64,000 nucleotides of DNA, taken from assembly GCF_002358085.1 (NCBI RefSeq), contig NZ_NTJD01000003.1:124001-188000 (forward strand). Reading direction: 5' to 3'. Each line of letters starts with the position of its first letter. Positions within the stretch are counted from its first letter, which is position 1. Position numbers and translations under genes: made by a program. A model generated the notes under the pieces. That model ran no database searches. It was not told where the DNA came from and saw only the letters and a list, made by a program, of their open reading frames with translations. Origin of the DNA: Pseudothioclava arenosa (GTDB taxonomy: Bacteria > Pseudomonadota > Alphaproteobacteria > Rhodobacterales > Rhodobacteraceae). Below, one piece after another: positions 44,137 through 53,052 of this stretch.

Positions 44137-45372
44137 ATGTTCGACACGATCTTTCTGATGGAATGGGCGCAATTCGCGGTGCGCTGGCTGCATGTGGTGA
44201 CCGCGATCGCCTGGATCGGGTCGTCTTTCTATTTCATCGCGCTGGACCTTGGGCTGCGACCCGAAGCGGGGGCGCCCAAAGGCGTGCATGGCGCGGCCTG
44301 GCAGGTGCATGGCGGGGGCTTTTACCACATCCAGAAATATCTGGTCGCGCCCGAGGCGATGCCGGCGGAGCTGACCTGGTTCAAATGGGAAAGCTACATG
44401 ACCTGGGTGTCGGGCTTTGCCATGCTGGTACTGCTGTACTGGTTCGGGGCCGAGTTCTACCTGATCGACCCGCGGGTGATGGAGATGCCGATCTGGGCGG
44501 GGGTGGCGATCTCGGCGGGGTCGCTGACCATCGGCTGGCTGTTCTATGACTGGCTCTGCAAGTCGCGCTTCGGCGAGGACAACACCAAGCTGATGATCGG
44601 GCTTTTCGGCGTGCTGGTGGCGATGAGCTGGGGCTATACGCAGGTGTTCTCGGGGCGCGCGGCGCTGTTGCATATGGGCGCCTTCACCGCGACGATCATG
44701 ACGGCGAACGTGTTCTTCGTGATCATGCCGAACCAGCGCATCGTGGTGGCCGATCTCAAGGCGGGCCGCACGCCCGACCCGAAATACGGCAAGATCGCCA
44801 AGCAGCGCTCGACCCATAACAACTACATCACCCTGCCGGTGATCTTCCTGATGCTGTCGAACCATTACCCGCTGGCTTTTGCCAGCGAATACAACTGGCT
44901 GATCTGTTCGCTGGTGTTCCTGATGGGGGTGACGATCCGGCATTTCTTCAACACCCATCACGCGCACAAGGGCTATGTCTGGTGGACCTGGGGGCTGACG
45001 GCGGCGCTGTTCGGGGCGATCGTCTGGCTATCCTCCTTTGGCCCGGTCGAGGCCGAGGCCGAAGAGGCGGCGCTGAGCCCCGCACAGGCGCGCTTTGCTG
45101 CGGCCGAGGGGTTCGACGAGGTGTCGGATGTCGTGCTCGGGCGCTGCTCGATGTGCCACGCGGCCGAGCCGGGCTACGAGGGAATCGGTCGCGCGCCGCG
45201 CGGCGTGCATCTGGAAACCCCCGAGCAGGTCGCCGCCGCCGCGCATCAAATCTATGTGCAGGCCGGCCTGACGCACGCGATGCCGCCCGGCAACCTGAGC
45301 TTCATGGAAGACAGCGAGCGTGCGCTGATCCGGCGCTGGTACCGGGGTGTTGTTGCGGGTGAGGCGGGCTGA
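44137..45372 (+). CDS. puuD: Membrane urate oxidase with C-terminal cytochrome c (PuuD)
   Basis: This 411-residue protein has eight predicted helices (RWLHVVTAIAWIGSSFY, GYTQVFSGRAALLHMGAF, RHFFNTHHAHKG) and a C-terminal cytochrome c domain with heme site CSMCH near residue 343. PuuD oxidises urate to 5-hydroxyisourate and sends electrons to the respiratory chain rather than making H2O2. GAGGGG lies before the ATG. The next enzyme, UraH, is encoded just upstream. Confidence 0.94.
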   Translation: MFDTIFLMEWAQFAVRWLHVVTAIAWIGSSFYFIALDLGLRPEAGAPKGVHGAAWQVHGGGFYHIQKYLVAPEAMPAELTWFKWESYMTWVSGFAMLVLLYWFGAEFYLIDPRVMEMPIWAGVAISAGSLTIGWLFYDWLCKSRFGEDNTKLMIGLFGVLVAMSWGYTQVFSGRAALLHMGAFTATIMTANVFFVIMPNQRIVVADLKAGRTPDPKYGKIAKQRSTHNNYITLPVIFLMLSNHYPLAFASEYNWLICSLVFLMGVTIRHFFNTHHAHKGYVWWTWGLTAALFGAIVWLSSFGPVEAEAEEAALSPAQARFAAAEGFDEVSDVVLGRCSMCHAAEPGYEGIGRAPRGVHLETPEQVAAAAHQIYVQAGLTHAMPPGNLSFMEDSERALIRRWYRGVVAGEAG

Positions 45373-45482
45373 GTGCGCTTTCGCACCGGGCTGCCCTTGA
45401 AGCGGCAGGCGCGCGCAACTAAGACTTGGATAAGGTTCTGCGGCTAACGATGGCCGGGACGAGATTCTGGAAAGGGCAGCCG

Positions 45483-46106
45483 ATGAAAGATCCGATCGAC
45501 CTCTACATGAACACGCTTGTGCCGATGGTGGTCGAGCAGACCTCGCGCGGCGAGCGGGCCTATGACATCTATTCGCGCCTCCTGAAGGAGCGGATCATCT
45601 TTCTGTCGGGGCCGGTTCATGACGGGATGGCGACGCTGATCTGCGCGCAGCTCCTGTTCCTCGAGGCGGAAAACCCCTCGAAGGAAATCGCGATGTATAT
45701 CAACAGCCCGGGCGGCGTGGTGACCTCGGGCCTGTCGATCTACGACACGATGCAATACATCAAGCCCAAGGTCTCGACGCTGGTGATCGGGCAGGCGGCC
45801 TCGATGGGCTCGCTCCTGCTGACCGCGGGCGAAAAGGGGATACGCTTCTCGCTGCCGAACTCGCGCGTGATGGTGCACCAGCCCTCGGGCGGCTATCAGG
45901 GTCAGGTCACCGATATCCTGATCCATGCGCGCGAGGTCGAGAACCTCAAGCGTCGTCTGAACGAGATCTACGTCAAGCACACCGGCAACGATTACGCGAC
46001 CGTCGAGGCGGGGCTCGAGCGCGACAATTTCATGTCGCCCGAAGAGGCCAAAGATTGGGGCCTGATCGACGAGATTCTCGAAAGCCGCCCGCGCAGCGAG
46101 GCCTGA
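45483..46106 (+). CDS. clpP: ATP-dependent Clp protease proteolytic subunit
   Basis: This 207-residue serine protease forms the tetradecameric chamber. The catalytic Ser lies in [11 protein letters not shown], His in [10 protein letters not shown] and Asp in the [12 protein letters not shown]-type segment (LERDNFMSP). The N-terminal [20 protein letters not shown] is standard. Start 45483 follows AAAGGG. The upstream in-frame start at 45426 is not supported. clpX follows after 125 bp. Confidence 0.97.
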   Translation: MKDPIDLYMNTLVPMVVEQTSRGERAYDIYSRLLKERIIFLSGPVHDGMATLICAQLLFLEAENPSKEIAMYINSPGGVVTSGLSIYDTMQYIKPKVSTLVIGQAASMGSLLLTAGEKGIRFSLPNSRVMVHQPSGGYQGQVTDILIHAREVENLKRRLNEIYVKHTGNDYATVEAGLERDNFMSPEEAKDWGLIDEILESRPRSEA

Positions 46107-46231
46107 GACCCGGCCGGGGCGGCACGTCCTGCCCCGGAAATTTGACATTGTGGTGACGGGGGGGCTGTCCTAGAGTTTGGACAGGCCCACCAGAACGGAC
46201 CGGCCAGGACGGTCAGGCGCAGAGGAAAGTA

Positions 46232-47500
46232 ATGGCGAACAATTCCGGCTCCGATAGCAAGAACACGCTCTATTGTTCGTTCTGCGGCAAGAGCCAGCAC
46301 GAGGTGCGCAAGCTGATTGCGGGCCCGACCGTGTTCATCTGTGACGAATGCGTCGAGCTGTGCATGGACATCATCCGCGAGGAAACCAAGTCCTCGGGGC
46401 TGAAGGCCACCGATGGCGTGCCGACCCCGCGCGACATCTGCAAGGTGCTGGACGATTACGTGATCGGGCAGGAACACGCCAAGCGCGTGCTCTCGGTCGC
46501 GGTGCATAACCACTACAAGCGGCTCAATCACAGCTCGAAATCCGACATCGAGCTGGCCAAGTCGAACATCCTGCTGATCGGCCCGACCGGCTGCGGCAAG
46601 ACGCTTCTGGCGCAGACGCTGGCGCGCATCCTCGATGTGCCCTTCACCATGGCCGATGCGACCACGCTGACCGAAGCGGGCTACGTGGGCGAGGATGTCG
46701 AGAACATCATCCTCAAGCTGCTGCAGGCCTCGGAATACAACGTCGAGCGTGCGCAGCGCGGCATCGTCTATATCGACGAGGTCGACAAGATCACCCGCAA
46801 GTCCGACAACCCCTCGATCACCCGCGATGTCTCGGGCGAGGGCGTGCAGCAGGCACTCCTCAAGATCATGGAGGGCACGGTGGCCTCGGTGCCGCCGCAG
46901 GGCGGGCGCAAACATCCGCAGCAGGAATTCCTGCAGGTCGACACCACGAACATCCTGTTCATCTGTGGTGGCGCCTTCGCGGGGTTGGAAAAGATCATCG
47001 CGCAGCGCGGCAAGGGCTCGGGGATCGGGTTCGGCGCGGCGGTGAAGGACCCGGACGCGCGCGGTGTGGGCGAGCTGTTCAAGGAGCTTGAGCCCGAGGA
47101 TCTGCTGAAATTCGGCCTGATCCCGGAATTCGTCGGCCGCCTGCCGGTGATCGCGACGCTGACCGATCTGGATGCCGAGGCGCTGGTCACCATCCTGACC
47201 GAGCCGAAGAACGCGCTGGTCAAGCAATACCAGCGGCTCTTCGATATCGAGGGCGTGGCGCTCACCTTCACCGAGGACGCGTTGAAGGCGATCGCGAACC
47301 GCGCCATCGCCCGCAAGACCGGCGCGCGCGGGCTGCGCTCGATCATGGAAGACATCCTGCTCGACACGATGTTCGAACTGCCCGGCATGGACGGCGTCGA
47401 AGAGGTCGTGGTCAACGAGGAAGCCGTCGATCATGCCGAGGTCAAGCCGCTCCTGATCTACGCCGAGAAGGACAAGAAAGAGCCGAAGTCGGCGGGCTGA
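46232..47500 (+). CDS. clpX: ATP-dependent Clp protease ATP-binding subunit
   Basis: This 422-residue AAA+ unfoldase feeds ClpP. The N-terminal zinc domain has CSFCGKSQ and CDEC. Walker A is GPTGCGKT, Walker B is [10 protein letters not shown], and the RKH pore loop is present. GAGGAAAG sits before the ATG. It is followed by a strong terminator. Confidence 0.98.
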   Translation: MANNSGSDSKNTLYCSFCGKSQHEVRKLIAGPTVFICDECVELCMDIIREETKSSGLKATDGVPTPRDICKVLDDYVIGQEHAKRVLSVAVHNHYKRLNHSSKSDIELAKSNILLIGPTGCGKTLLAQTLARILDVPFTMADATTLTEAGYVGEDVENIILKLLQASEYNVERAQRGIVYIDEVDKITRKSDNPSITRDVSGEGVQQALLKIMEGTVASVPPQGGRKHPQQEFLQVDTTNILFICGGAFAGLEKIIAQRGKGSGIGFGAAVKDPDARGVGELFKELEPEDLLKFGLIPEFVGRLPVIATLTDLDAEALVTILTEPKNALVKQYQRLFDIEGVALTFTEDALKAIANRAIARKTGARGLRSIMEDILLDTMFELPGMDGVEEVVVNEEAVDHAEVKPLLIYAEKDKKEPKSAG

Positions 47501-47524
47501 TCTGCGCGTCGAAGCGATTTTCGC

Positions 47525-47554
47525 AAAGGCGGGCCGGCAATGGCCCGCCTTTTT
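47525..47554 (+). terminator. clpX terminator
   Basis: GGCGGGCC/GGCCCGCC stem with a 6-nt loop and TTTTT. Confidence 0.9.
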
Positions 47555-47646
47555 GCATTCTGGCCGCGGCGTGGGGTCGCGCGGCTACTGGACGCGGGCG
47601 GATCCTTCGCTATAAGGGGGGAGAACAGCCCTGCGGAGGATAGATC

Positions 47647-48021
47647 ATGAAATTCCTGCTTCGCCTGCTGACCTGGTGGAATGGCCAGACCCTCGGCACG
47701 CAACTCTTTACCGCGCGCAAGGGCGTGAAGGTCGGTGAAGACGCGCAGGGCAATGTCTATTACCAGACCCGCGACGGCAAACGCCGCTGGGTGATCTATA
47801 ACGGCGAGGTCGAGGCGTCGCGGATTTCGCCCGACTGGCATGGCTGGCTGCACCACACCTTCAAGGAGCCGCCGACCGAATCGCCGCTGCCGCACAAGGC
47901 TTGGGAACTTCCGCATCAGGAAAACCTGACCGGCACGCCCGGCGCCTTTGCCCCCGCGGGCTCGCTGCGCCGCGCCGCGCCGGTCGTGCGCCAGGATTAT
48001 GAGGCCTGGCAGCCCGAATAA
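47647..48021 (+). CDS. NADH:ubiquinone oxidoreductase accessory subunit, NDUFA12 family
   Basis: This 124-residue homologue of mitochondrial complex I subunit B17.2 is found in alphaproteobacteria. Conserved parts are [41 protein letters not shown] and the terminal YEAWQPE. It is a peripheral complex I subunit. It starts the NDUFA12-mlaD-DUF2155 series. Confidence 0.93.
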   Translation: MKFLLRLLTWWNGQTLGTQLFTARKGVKVGEDAQGNVYYQTRDGKRRWVIYNGEVEASRISPDWHGWLHHTFKEPPTESPLPHKAWELPHQENLTGTPGAFAPAGSLRRAAPVVRQDYEAWQPE

Positions 48022-48037
48022 GGGCCCGGACAGCGCC

Positions 48038-48493
48038 ATGAGCGAAACCCGTTTGGAAATCGTCACCGGAGCGGCCGTTCTTGCGGCCGCTTTGGGTTTT
48101 CTGTTCTGGGCCGGGCGGGGCGCCGAGATTTCGGCGGGCACGGGGCACTACCCGCTGACCGCCTCGTTCCGCTCGGTCGAAGGGGTGACGGTGGGCTCGG
48201 ATGTGCGGATGGCGGGCGTCAAGGTCGGCACCGTGACCGATCTTGAGCTGAACCCGCAGACCTTCTTCGCCGATGCCGAGATCAGCCTGCGCAAGGACGT
48301 GATCCTGCCCGACGATTCGGTGATCCTGATTGCCTCCGAGGGGCTCCTGGGCGGCGCGTTCGTCGAGATCATCCCGGGCGGCAGCCTGACCAACCTGGAG
48401 CCTGGCGAAGAGATCCTCGACACGCAAGGCGCGGTCTCGATGCTGGCGCTGATGATGAAATTCGCGGGCGGCGGTTCGGAGGACGGGCAATGA
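48038..48493 (+). CDS. mlaD: MCE-family lipid transport protein MlaD
   Basis: This 151-residue protein has one N-terminal helix and an MCE domain (about 35-120, SFRSVEGVTVGSDVRMAGVK). It forms the periplasmic ring that carries phospholipids between membranes. Other mla genes are not adjacent, which is common in Rhodobacteraceae. The start at 48038 is 16 bp after the NDUFA12 stop. The 3' end overlaps the next gene by 4 bp. Confidence 0.9.
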   Translation: MSETRLEIVTGAAVLAAALGFLFWAGRGAEISAGTGHYPLTASFRSVEGVTVGSDVRMAGVKVGTVTDLELNPQTFFADAEISLRKDVILPDDSVILIASEGLLGGAFVEIIPGGSLTNLEPGEEILDTQGAVSMLALMMKFAGGGSEDGQ

Positions 48494-48858
48494 TCCGTCT
48501 GGCTGCTGTATTGCTGGCCCTTCTCGCGCTGCCTGTGGCCGCGCAAGAGGCCCCTGCGGGGCTGGCCGACGCGCCGGGCGCGGTGCTGCGCGGGCTCGAC
48601 AAGGTCGCGGGGGCGGCTTCGGATATCGAGCTTCTCTCGGGCCAGACCGTGCCCTATGGCCAGTTGGAAATCACCCTGCGCGAATGCCGCTATCCGCCGG
48701 CGGACCCGTCCTCGAACGCCTATGCTTTCGTGACGATCAAGGACACGAGCGCCGAGGCGCAGGTGTTTTCGGGCTGGCTGATCGCCGACAGCCCCGCGCT
48801 CTCGGCGCTGGATCATCAGCGCTACGACGTCTGGGCCATCCGCTGCAAGATCGAGTGA
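48490..48858 (+). CDS. Secreted DUF2155 protein
   Basis: This 122-residue protein has a signal peptide (cleavage after VAA) and a DUF2155 domain (LSGQTVPYGQLEITLRECRY, then SGWLIADSPAL and YDVWAIRC). The family is alphaproteobacterial and of unknown function, and usually sits between mlaD and aat. Its last 37 bp overlap the convergent aat gene. Confidence 0.88.
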   Translation: MIRLAAVLLALLALPVAAQEAPAGLADAPGAVLRGLDKVAGAASDIELLSGQTVPYGQLEITLRECRYPPADPSSNAYAFVTIKDTSAEAQVFSGWLIADSPALSALDHQRYDVWAIRCKIE

Positions 48859-49460
48859 CCCGATGAGGGCGGCGGCGCGGTGAAATCCGCAGTCCGTTGC
48901 AGGGCCTCGGCCAGACGTGCGTGATAGTCCTCGCGCGGAATTTCCACCCCGCCAAGGCTCGCCAGATGTGGCGTCAGGTATTGCGTGTCGAACAGGCAAA
49001 ACCCGGCGCGCCGCAGCCGGTCCACGGTGTAGGCCAGCGCAACTTTCGAGGCATTGGTCGCGCGTGAAAACATGCTCTCGCCAAAAAAGGCGCCACCCAG
49101 GGTGATGCCAAAGATGCCGCCAACCAGATCCTTGCCCGACCAGACCTCGAGCGAATGGGCGAAACCGGCCGCGTGCAGCGCGTCATAGAGCGAGAACAGC
49201 GATCCGTTGATCCAGGTCTCGTGGCGATCCGCGCAGCCTTCGACCACGGCCCGGAATGCCTCATTTGTTGAAATAGTGAAAGTTTCACGCCGAATAACCC
49301 GCGCGAGCGAGCGTGAAATGTGGAAATTATCCAGAGGGATGATGCCGCGCAGCTTCGGGTCGAACCAATAGAGACGGGTATCCTCGCGGCTTTCGGCCAT
49401 CGGAAAGATGCCCTGTGCATAGCCTGCCAAGAGCAGTTCCGGACTGAGCCTGTCGGTCAT
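48822..49460 (-). CDS. aat: Leucyl/phenylalanyl-tRNA-protein transferase
   Basis: This 212-residue enzyme adds Leu or Phe to proteins with N-terminal Arg or Lys, marking them for ClpAP (N-end rule). Family motifs are GYAQGIFPMAE, WFDPKLRGIIPLD, GGIFGITLGGAFFGESMF and DTQYLTPHLASLG. The ATG at 49460 has GGAGG upstream. It converges with DUF2155. Confidence 0.95.
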   Translation of the reverse strand: MTDRLSPELLLAGYAQGIFPMAESREDTRLYWFDPKLRGIIPLDNFHISRSLARVIRRETFTISTNEAFRAVVEGCADRHETWINGSLFSLYDALHAAGFAHSLEVWSGKDLVGGIFGITLGGAFFGESMFSRATNASKVALAYTVDRLRRAGFCLFDTQYLTPHLASLGGVEIPREDYHARLAEALQRTADFTAPPPSSGHSILQRMAQTS

Positions 49461-49517
49461 GCGATCCACCTCCTCCGGCGCAGAATGACCGAGGTCGCGG
49501 GCAGGTGCAATGCAATG

Positions 49518-49543
49518 AAAAACGCCCCCGAAGGGGCGTTTTC
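49518..49543 (-). terminator. accB-accC terminator
   Basis: AACGCCCC and GGGGCGTT pair around a 4-nt loop with a T run on the minus strand, immediately after accC. Confidence 0.85.
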
Positions 49544-49544
49544 G

Positions 49545-50891
49545 TCAGCCGTAGGTGGCTTTCAGCCATTTCTCGAGCCAGTGGATCGAGTAATCCCCGC
49601 TCTGGATGTCGGGCTCGGCCAAGAGCTGGTGGAACAGCGGCACCGTGGTATCGACCCCGTCCACGATCAGCTCGCCAAGCGCGCGTTGCAGGCGGGCCAG
49701 CGCTTCGGGGCGATCGCGGCCATGCACGATCAGCTTGCCGATCAGGCTGTCGTAATAGGGCGGGATCTTGTAGCCGTCATAGAGCGCGCTATCCATCCGC
49801 ACGCCCAGGCCACCCGGCGCGTGATACTGGGTGATCTTGCCGGGGCAGGGCGAGAAATTCGGCAGCTTCTCGGCGTTGATGCGCACCTCGATCGCGGCGC
49901 CGCGGATCTTCAGGTCTTCCTGACGGAATTCCATTTCCTCGCCAGCGGCGACGCGGATCTGTTCGCGCACCAGATCGACGTCGAAGATCGCCTCGGTGAC
50001 CGGGTGCTCGACCTGCAGGCGGGTGTTCATTTCGATGAAGAAGAACTCGCCGTCTTCGTAGAGGAACTCGATCGTGCCGGCGCCGGAATATTGCAGCTCG
50101 GCCATGGCGTCGGCGCAGATCTTGCCGATGCGGGCGCGTTCCTCGGGGGTGATGCAGGGGCCGGGGGCCTCTTCGAACACCTTCTGGTGGCGGCGCTGCA
50201 GCGAGCAGTCGCGCTCGCCCAGATGCACGGCGCGACCGCGACCGTCGCCAAAGACCTGGATCTCGATATGGCGCGGCTTTTGCAGGTAGCGCTCCATATA
50301 GACTTCGTCATTGCCGAAGGCGGCCTTGGCCTCGGAGCGCGCGGTGCGGAAGGCGATTTCCAGATCGGCCTCGGAGGTGGCGACCTTCATGCCGCGCCCG
50401 CCGCCGCCGGCGGTGGCCTTGATGATCAGCGGATAGCCGATCTCGGCGCCGACGCGCTTGGCGGTCTCGAAATCGGGCACGCCGCCATCCGAGCCGGGCA
50501 CCACCGGGATGCCGAGGTTCTTGGCGGTTTCCTTCGCGGTGATCTTGTCGCCCATGATACGGATATGGGCGGCCGTGGGGCCGATGAAGGTGATGTCGTG
50601 ATCTTCGAGCACCTGCACGAAATTGGCGTTTTCCGAAAGGAAGCCATAGCCCGGGTGGATCGCCTGCGCGCCGGTGATTTCACAGGCGGCGACGATCGCC
50701 GGGATCGAGAGGTAGCTTTCGGCCGAGGAATTCGGCCCGATGCAGACGCTTTCGTCGGCCATGCGCACATGCATCGCGTCGGCGTCGGCGGTGGAGTGAA
50801 CCGCGACCGAGGCAATCCCCATCTCGCGGCAGGCGCGGATCACGCGCAGCGCGATCTCGCCACGGTTGGCGATCAGGATCTTGTCGAACAT
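49545..50891 (-). CDS. accC: Acetyl-CoA carboxylase biotin carboxylase subunit
   Basis: This 448-residue ATP-grasp enzyme carboxylates biotin on AccB for fatty acid synthesis. It starts FDKILIANRGEIALRVIRACRE and has the glycine-rich lid KATAGGGGRGMKV and the catalytic region FIEMNTRLQVEHPVTE. It lies 10 bp after accB and forms the classic accBC operon. Confidence 0.98.
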   Translation of the reverse strand: MFDKILIANRGEIALRVIRACREMGIASVAVHSTADADAMHVRMADESVCIGPNSSAESYLSIPAIVAACEITGAQAIHPGYGFLSENANFVQVLEDHDITFIGPTAAHIRIMGDKITAKETAKNLGIPVVPGSDGGVPDFETAKRVGAEIGYPLIIKATAGGGGRGMKVATSEADLEIAFRTARSEAKAAFGNDEVYMERYLQKPRHIEIQVFGDGRGRAVHLGERDCSLQRRHQKVFEEAPGPCITPEERARIGKICADAMAELQYSGAGTIEFLYEDGEFFFIEMNTRLQVEHPVTEAIFDVDLVREQIRVAAGEEMEFRQEDLKIRGAAIEVRINAEKLPNFSPCPGKITQYHAPGGLGVRMDSALYDGYKIPPYYDSLIGKLIVHGRDRPEALARLQRALGELIVDGVDTTVPLFHQLLAEPDIQSGDYSIHWLEKWLKATYG

Positions 50892-50901
50892 GGGCGCGCC
50901 C

Positions 50902-51396
50902 TCACTCGATGATCATCAGGATGGTGCCGAACTCGACCGGCGTCGCGTCATCGACCAGGATGCGTTTCACGGTGCCCGATTTCGGCGCCGGGATGTGGTT
51001 CATGGTTTTCATCGCCTCGACGATCAGCAGCGTCTGGCCTTCCTTGACGGTCGAGCCGACCTTGACGAAGGCCTCCGAGCCGGGCTCGGGCGAGAGGTAG
51101 ACGGTGCCGACCATCGGCGAGGCCACCGCGCCGGGGTGGCTGGCCGGGTCGTCGGTCGCGGGTGCTGCGGCGGCCGGGGCTGCGGCAGGCGCGGCCGCGG
51201 GGGCCGCAGCGGGGGCCGGGGCGGCATAGGCCACCGGGGCCTGCACGATGGTCGCCTGCTTCACAACGCGGACTTCGAGACTGTCATCCTCGCCATATTC
51301 GCGCACCACAGCGATCTCGGTCAGATCGTTCTGGTTCAGCAGTTCAGCCAACGCCTGAATGAAGGCCACATCGTTGTCGCGGGTGTTTTTGGTCAT
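50902..51396 (-). CDS. accB: Acetyl-CoA carboxylase biotin carboxyl carrier protein
   Basis: This 164-residue carrier has an N-terminal helical part, a long Ala/Pro linker (about 55-85) and the biotinyl domain with the biotinylated lysine in VEAMKTMN. It shuttles carboxybiotin between AccC and AccAD. It leads the accBC operon. Confidence 0.97.
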   Translation of the reverse strand: MTKNTRDNDVAFIQALAELLNQNDLTEIAVVREYGEDDSLEVRVVKQATIVQAPVAYAAPAPAAAPAAAPAAAPAAAAPATDDPASHPGAVASPMVGTVYLSPEPGSEAFVKVGSTVKEGQTLLIVEAMKTMNHIPAPKSGTVKRILVDDATPVEFGTILMIIE

Positions 51397-51584
51397 GCCA
51401 TCCTCGAAAGGTGCGTTATGGGATTGGCCCGTCTTCTGCGGGCCATTCGATCCCGGGCGTTATACGCCAGCGGGAGACCGAGGGGAAGCGAGAACGACTG
51501 ACGCAGGGGTAACGGTGCCTGCGTTGGGGGCGCGGCGGGCCGCAGGGCGTGCCGTGGGGCGGATTCTTCGCGATTGTGACAGAA

Positions 51585-52079
51585 TCAGCGGGTTAGGCTG
51601 ACCTTGGGGTCTTCCGGCGCCTTCAGGCTGGCCCAGCCGTCGGGCTGCGATGGCGCAGGGCGTTCCTCGTGGCGCGGTGCCTCGGCCTGCAGCGCTTGTG
51701 CCGGGTCGGGGGCATCCTCGGGCACCTCCGGCGTGGGGTCCTCGATCGCTTCGGGCGGCGCAAGCTGCTCGGCGGCCATGGCCTCGAGTGGCGTGATTTT
51801 GAAGGTCGGCGGTGGCCCGGTCGGCGCCTCGGGGTCCGGCGGTGGTTCGGGCATCAGCCCGCTCTCGCTGGAGCGCCCCGCGCCATCACCAGCCGCCTCG
51901 GCGCCTGTCGCCCCGCGATAGAGCCCGGCCTGCGTGCCGACATCCGCCGCCAGCCCGCCTTGCGCCGAAGTCGATTGCCCCGCCGGTTCGACGGTCGTCG
52001 CCGGCGCCTTCTTCGGTGTCGCAGGCGTCATCAGCGGCGACCAGCCGATCTGGGGCATCAAGCCCGAAATCTGGTCCAT
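51585..52079 (-). CDS. Proline-rich hypothetical protein
   Basis: This 164-residue protein is low in hydrophobic residues, with acidic Pro/Glu-rich stretches (PEPPPDPEAPTGPPPTF, EDPTPEVPEDAPDP). No signal or membrane segment. GAGGAG lies 7 nt before the ATG at 52079. No family is recognised. It stands alone between accB and rutR. Confidence 0.55.
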   Translation of the reverse strand: MDQISGLMPQIGWSPLMTPATPKKAPATTVEPAGQSTSAQGGLAADVGTQAGLYRGATGAEAAGDGAGRSSESGLMPEPPPDPEAPTGPPPTFKITPLEAMAAEQLAPPEAIEDPTPEVPEDAPDPAQALQAEAPRHEERPAPSQPDGWASLKAPEDPKVSLTR

Positions 52080-52188
52080 CCCCAACTCCTCGCACAAAAC
52101 ACCCCCACCAACGGGAATCCTGCGCGCCAAGAGTAAACCGAAGGTGAATCCGGGCGGGTTTTCGCAAGGCTTGGTTAACGGCTGGGCT

Positions 52189-52842
52189 CTAGCGGCCGGG
52201 GTCCGGGGCCAAAAGCCGCGTGAACAGCATTTCCAGGTAGCTTTCGGCCTCGATGAACGGGTCATGGCCCGGCCCGAGAATGGCGCGCACCTGCACGTCG
52301 AAATCGGCGTAATGCTGGGTCAGTGCCCAGATCGAAAAGATCAGGTGATAAGGATCGACCGGCGCGATCCGGCCGTCCTCGGACCAGCCGCGGATCATCG
52401 CGGCCTTGGCATCCACCAACGCCTTGAGGTCGCCCGAGAGCCCCGCCAGCACATGCGGCGCGCCCTGCAGCATCTCATTTGCGAAGAGCCGGCTTTCGCG
52501 CGGCATCTCCTGGCTCATCTCGAGCTTGCGGCGCACGTAGCGCAGGATTTCCTCGCGCGGCTCTCCGGCGGCGTCCATCGCCCGCAGCGGCGCCAGCCAG
52601 TCGTCCATCAGCTCCGAGAGCAACTCGATGTGGATCGCTTCCTTCGAGGGGAAATAGTACAGCAGGTTCGGTTTCGACAGCCCCGCTGCCTTGGCGATCT
52701 GGTCGAGCGTCGAGCCGCGAAACCCGAAGGCCGAGAACACCTCCAGCCCGGCCTCCAGAATGGTCTCGCGATTGCGCTTCTGGATGCGGGTCTGCGGACG
52801 CTGGGCCGCGCCGACGGGCTTGCTGGGCTTGCTCTGGGTCAC
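52189..52842 (-). CDS. rutR: TetR-family repressor, RutR type
   Basis: This 217-residue regulator has the N-terminal helix-turn-helix (about 30-75, FSAFGFRGSTLDQIAKAAGL then SKPNLLYYFPSKEA) and a C-terminal ligand domain closely like RutR (DWLAPLRAM, ESRLFANEMLQGAP, APVDPYHLIFSIWALTQHYADF). RutR senses uracil or thymine and controls pyrimidine degradation. It is divergent from the aminotransferase gene, whose start region holds a near-consensus RutR palindrome. Confidence 0.88.
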   Translation of the reverse strand: MTQSKPSKPVGAAQRPQTRIQKRNRETILEAGLEVFSAFGFRGSTLDQIAKAAGLSKPNLLYYFPSKEAIHIELLSELMDDWLAPLRAMDAAGEPREEILRYVRRKLEMSQEMPRESRLFANEMLQGAPHVLAGLSGDLKALVDAKAAMIRGWSEDGRIAPVDPYHLIFSIWALTQHYADFDVQVRAILGPGHDPFIEAESYLEMLFTRLLAPDPGR

Positions 52843-52945
52843 GCGTTTCCTCCTCGCTCGGCGGGCTTGTACAGGAGTGCTTGACAGCGATCAACGGCGG
52901 GCGTTCCCTGTCGCTCGCCGCCGCGCAAGTGCCGTTTTGGATTCC

Positions 52946-52972
52946 TTGACTACCCTTAACCCTGTGTTAGCG
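52946..52972 (+). promoter_or_regulatory. Predicted promoter of the aminotransferase gene
   Basis: TTGACT, 15 nt, TTAGCG, just upstream of the RutR operator. The spacing is short, so the -10 is uncertain. Confidence 0.4.
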
Positions 52973-52977
52973 TGGCG

Positions 52978-52993
52978 CTGACCGTCTGGTCAA
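52978..52993. promoter_or_regulatory. RutR-type operator
   Basis: CTGACCGTCTGGTCAA. The E. coli RutR consensus is TTGACCANNTGGTCAA, so 12 of 14 defined positions match and the TGACC/GGTCA arms are perfectly symmetric. Its place, at the expected transcript start, fits repression of the aminotransferase gene. Confidence 0.75.
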
Positions 52994-53052
52994 ATCCGGA
53001 CATTAAAGAACTGGGTGCGGCAGGGGCCGGCCCGAACCCCAAGGAGACAGCG

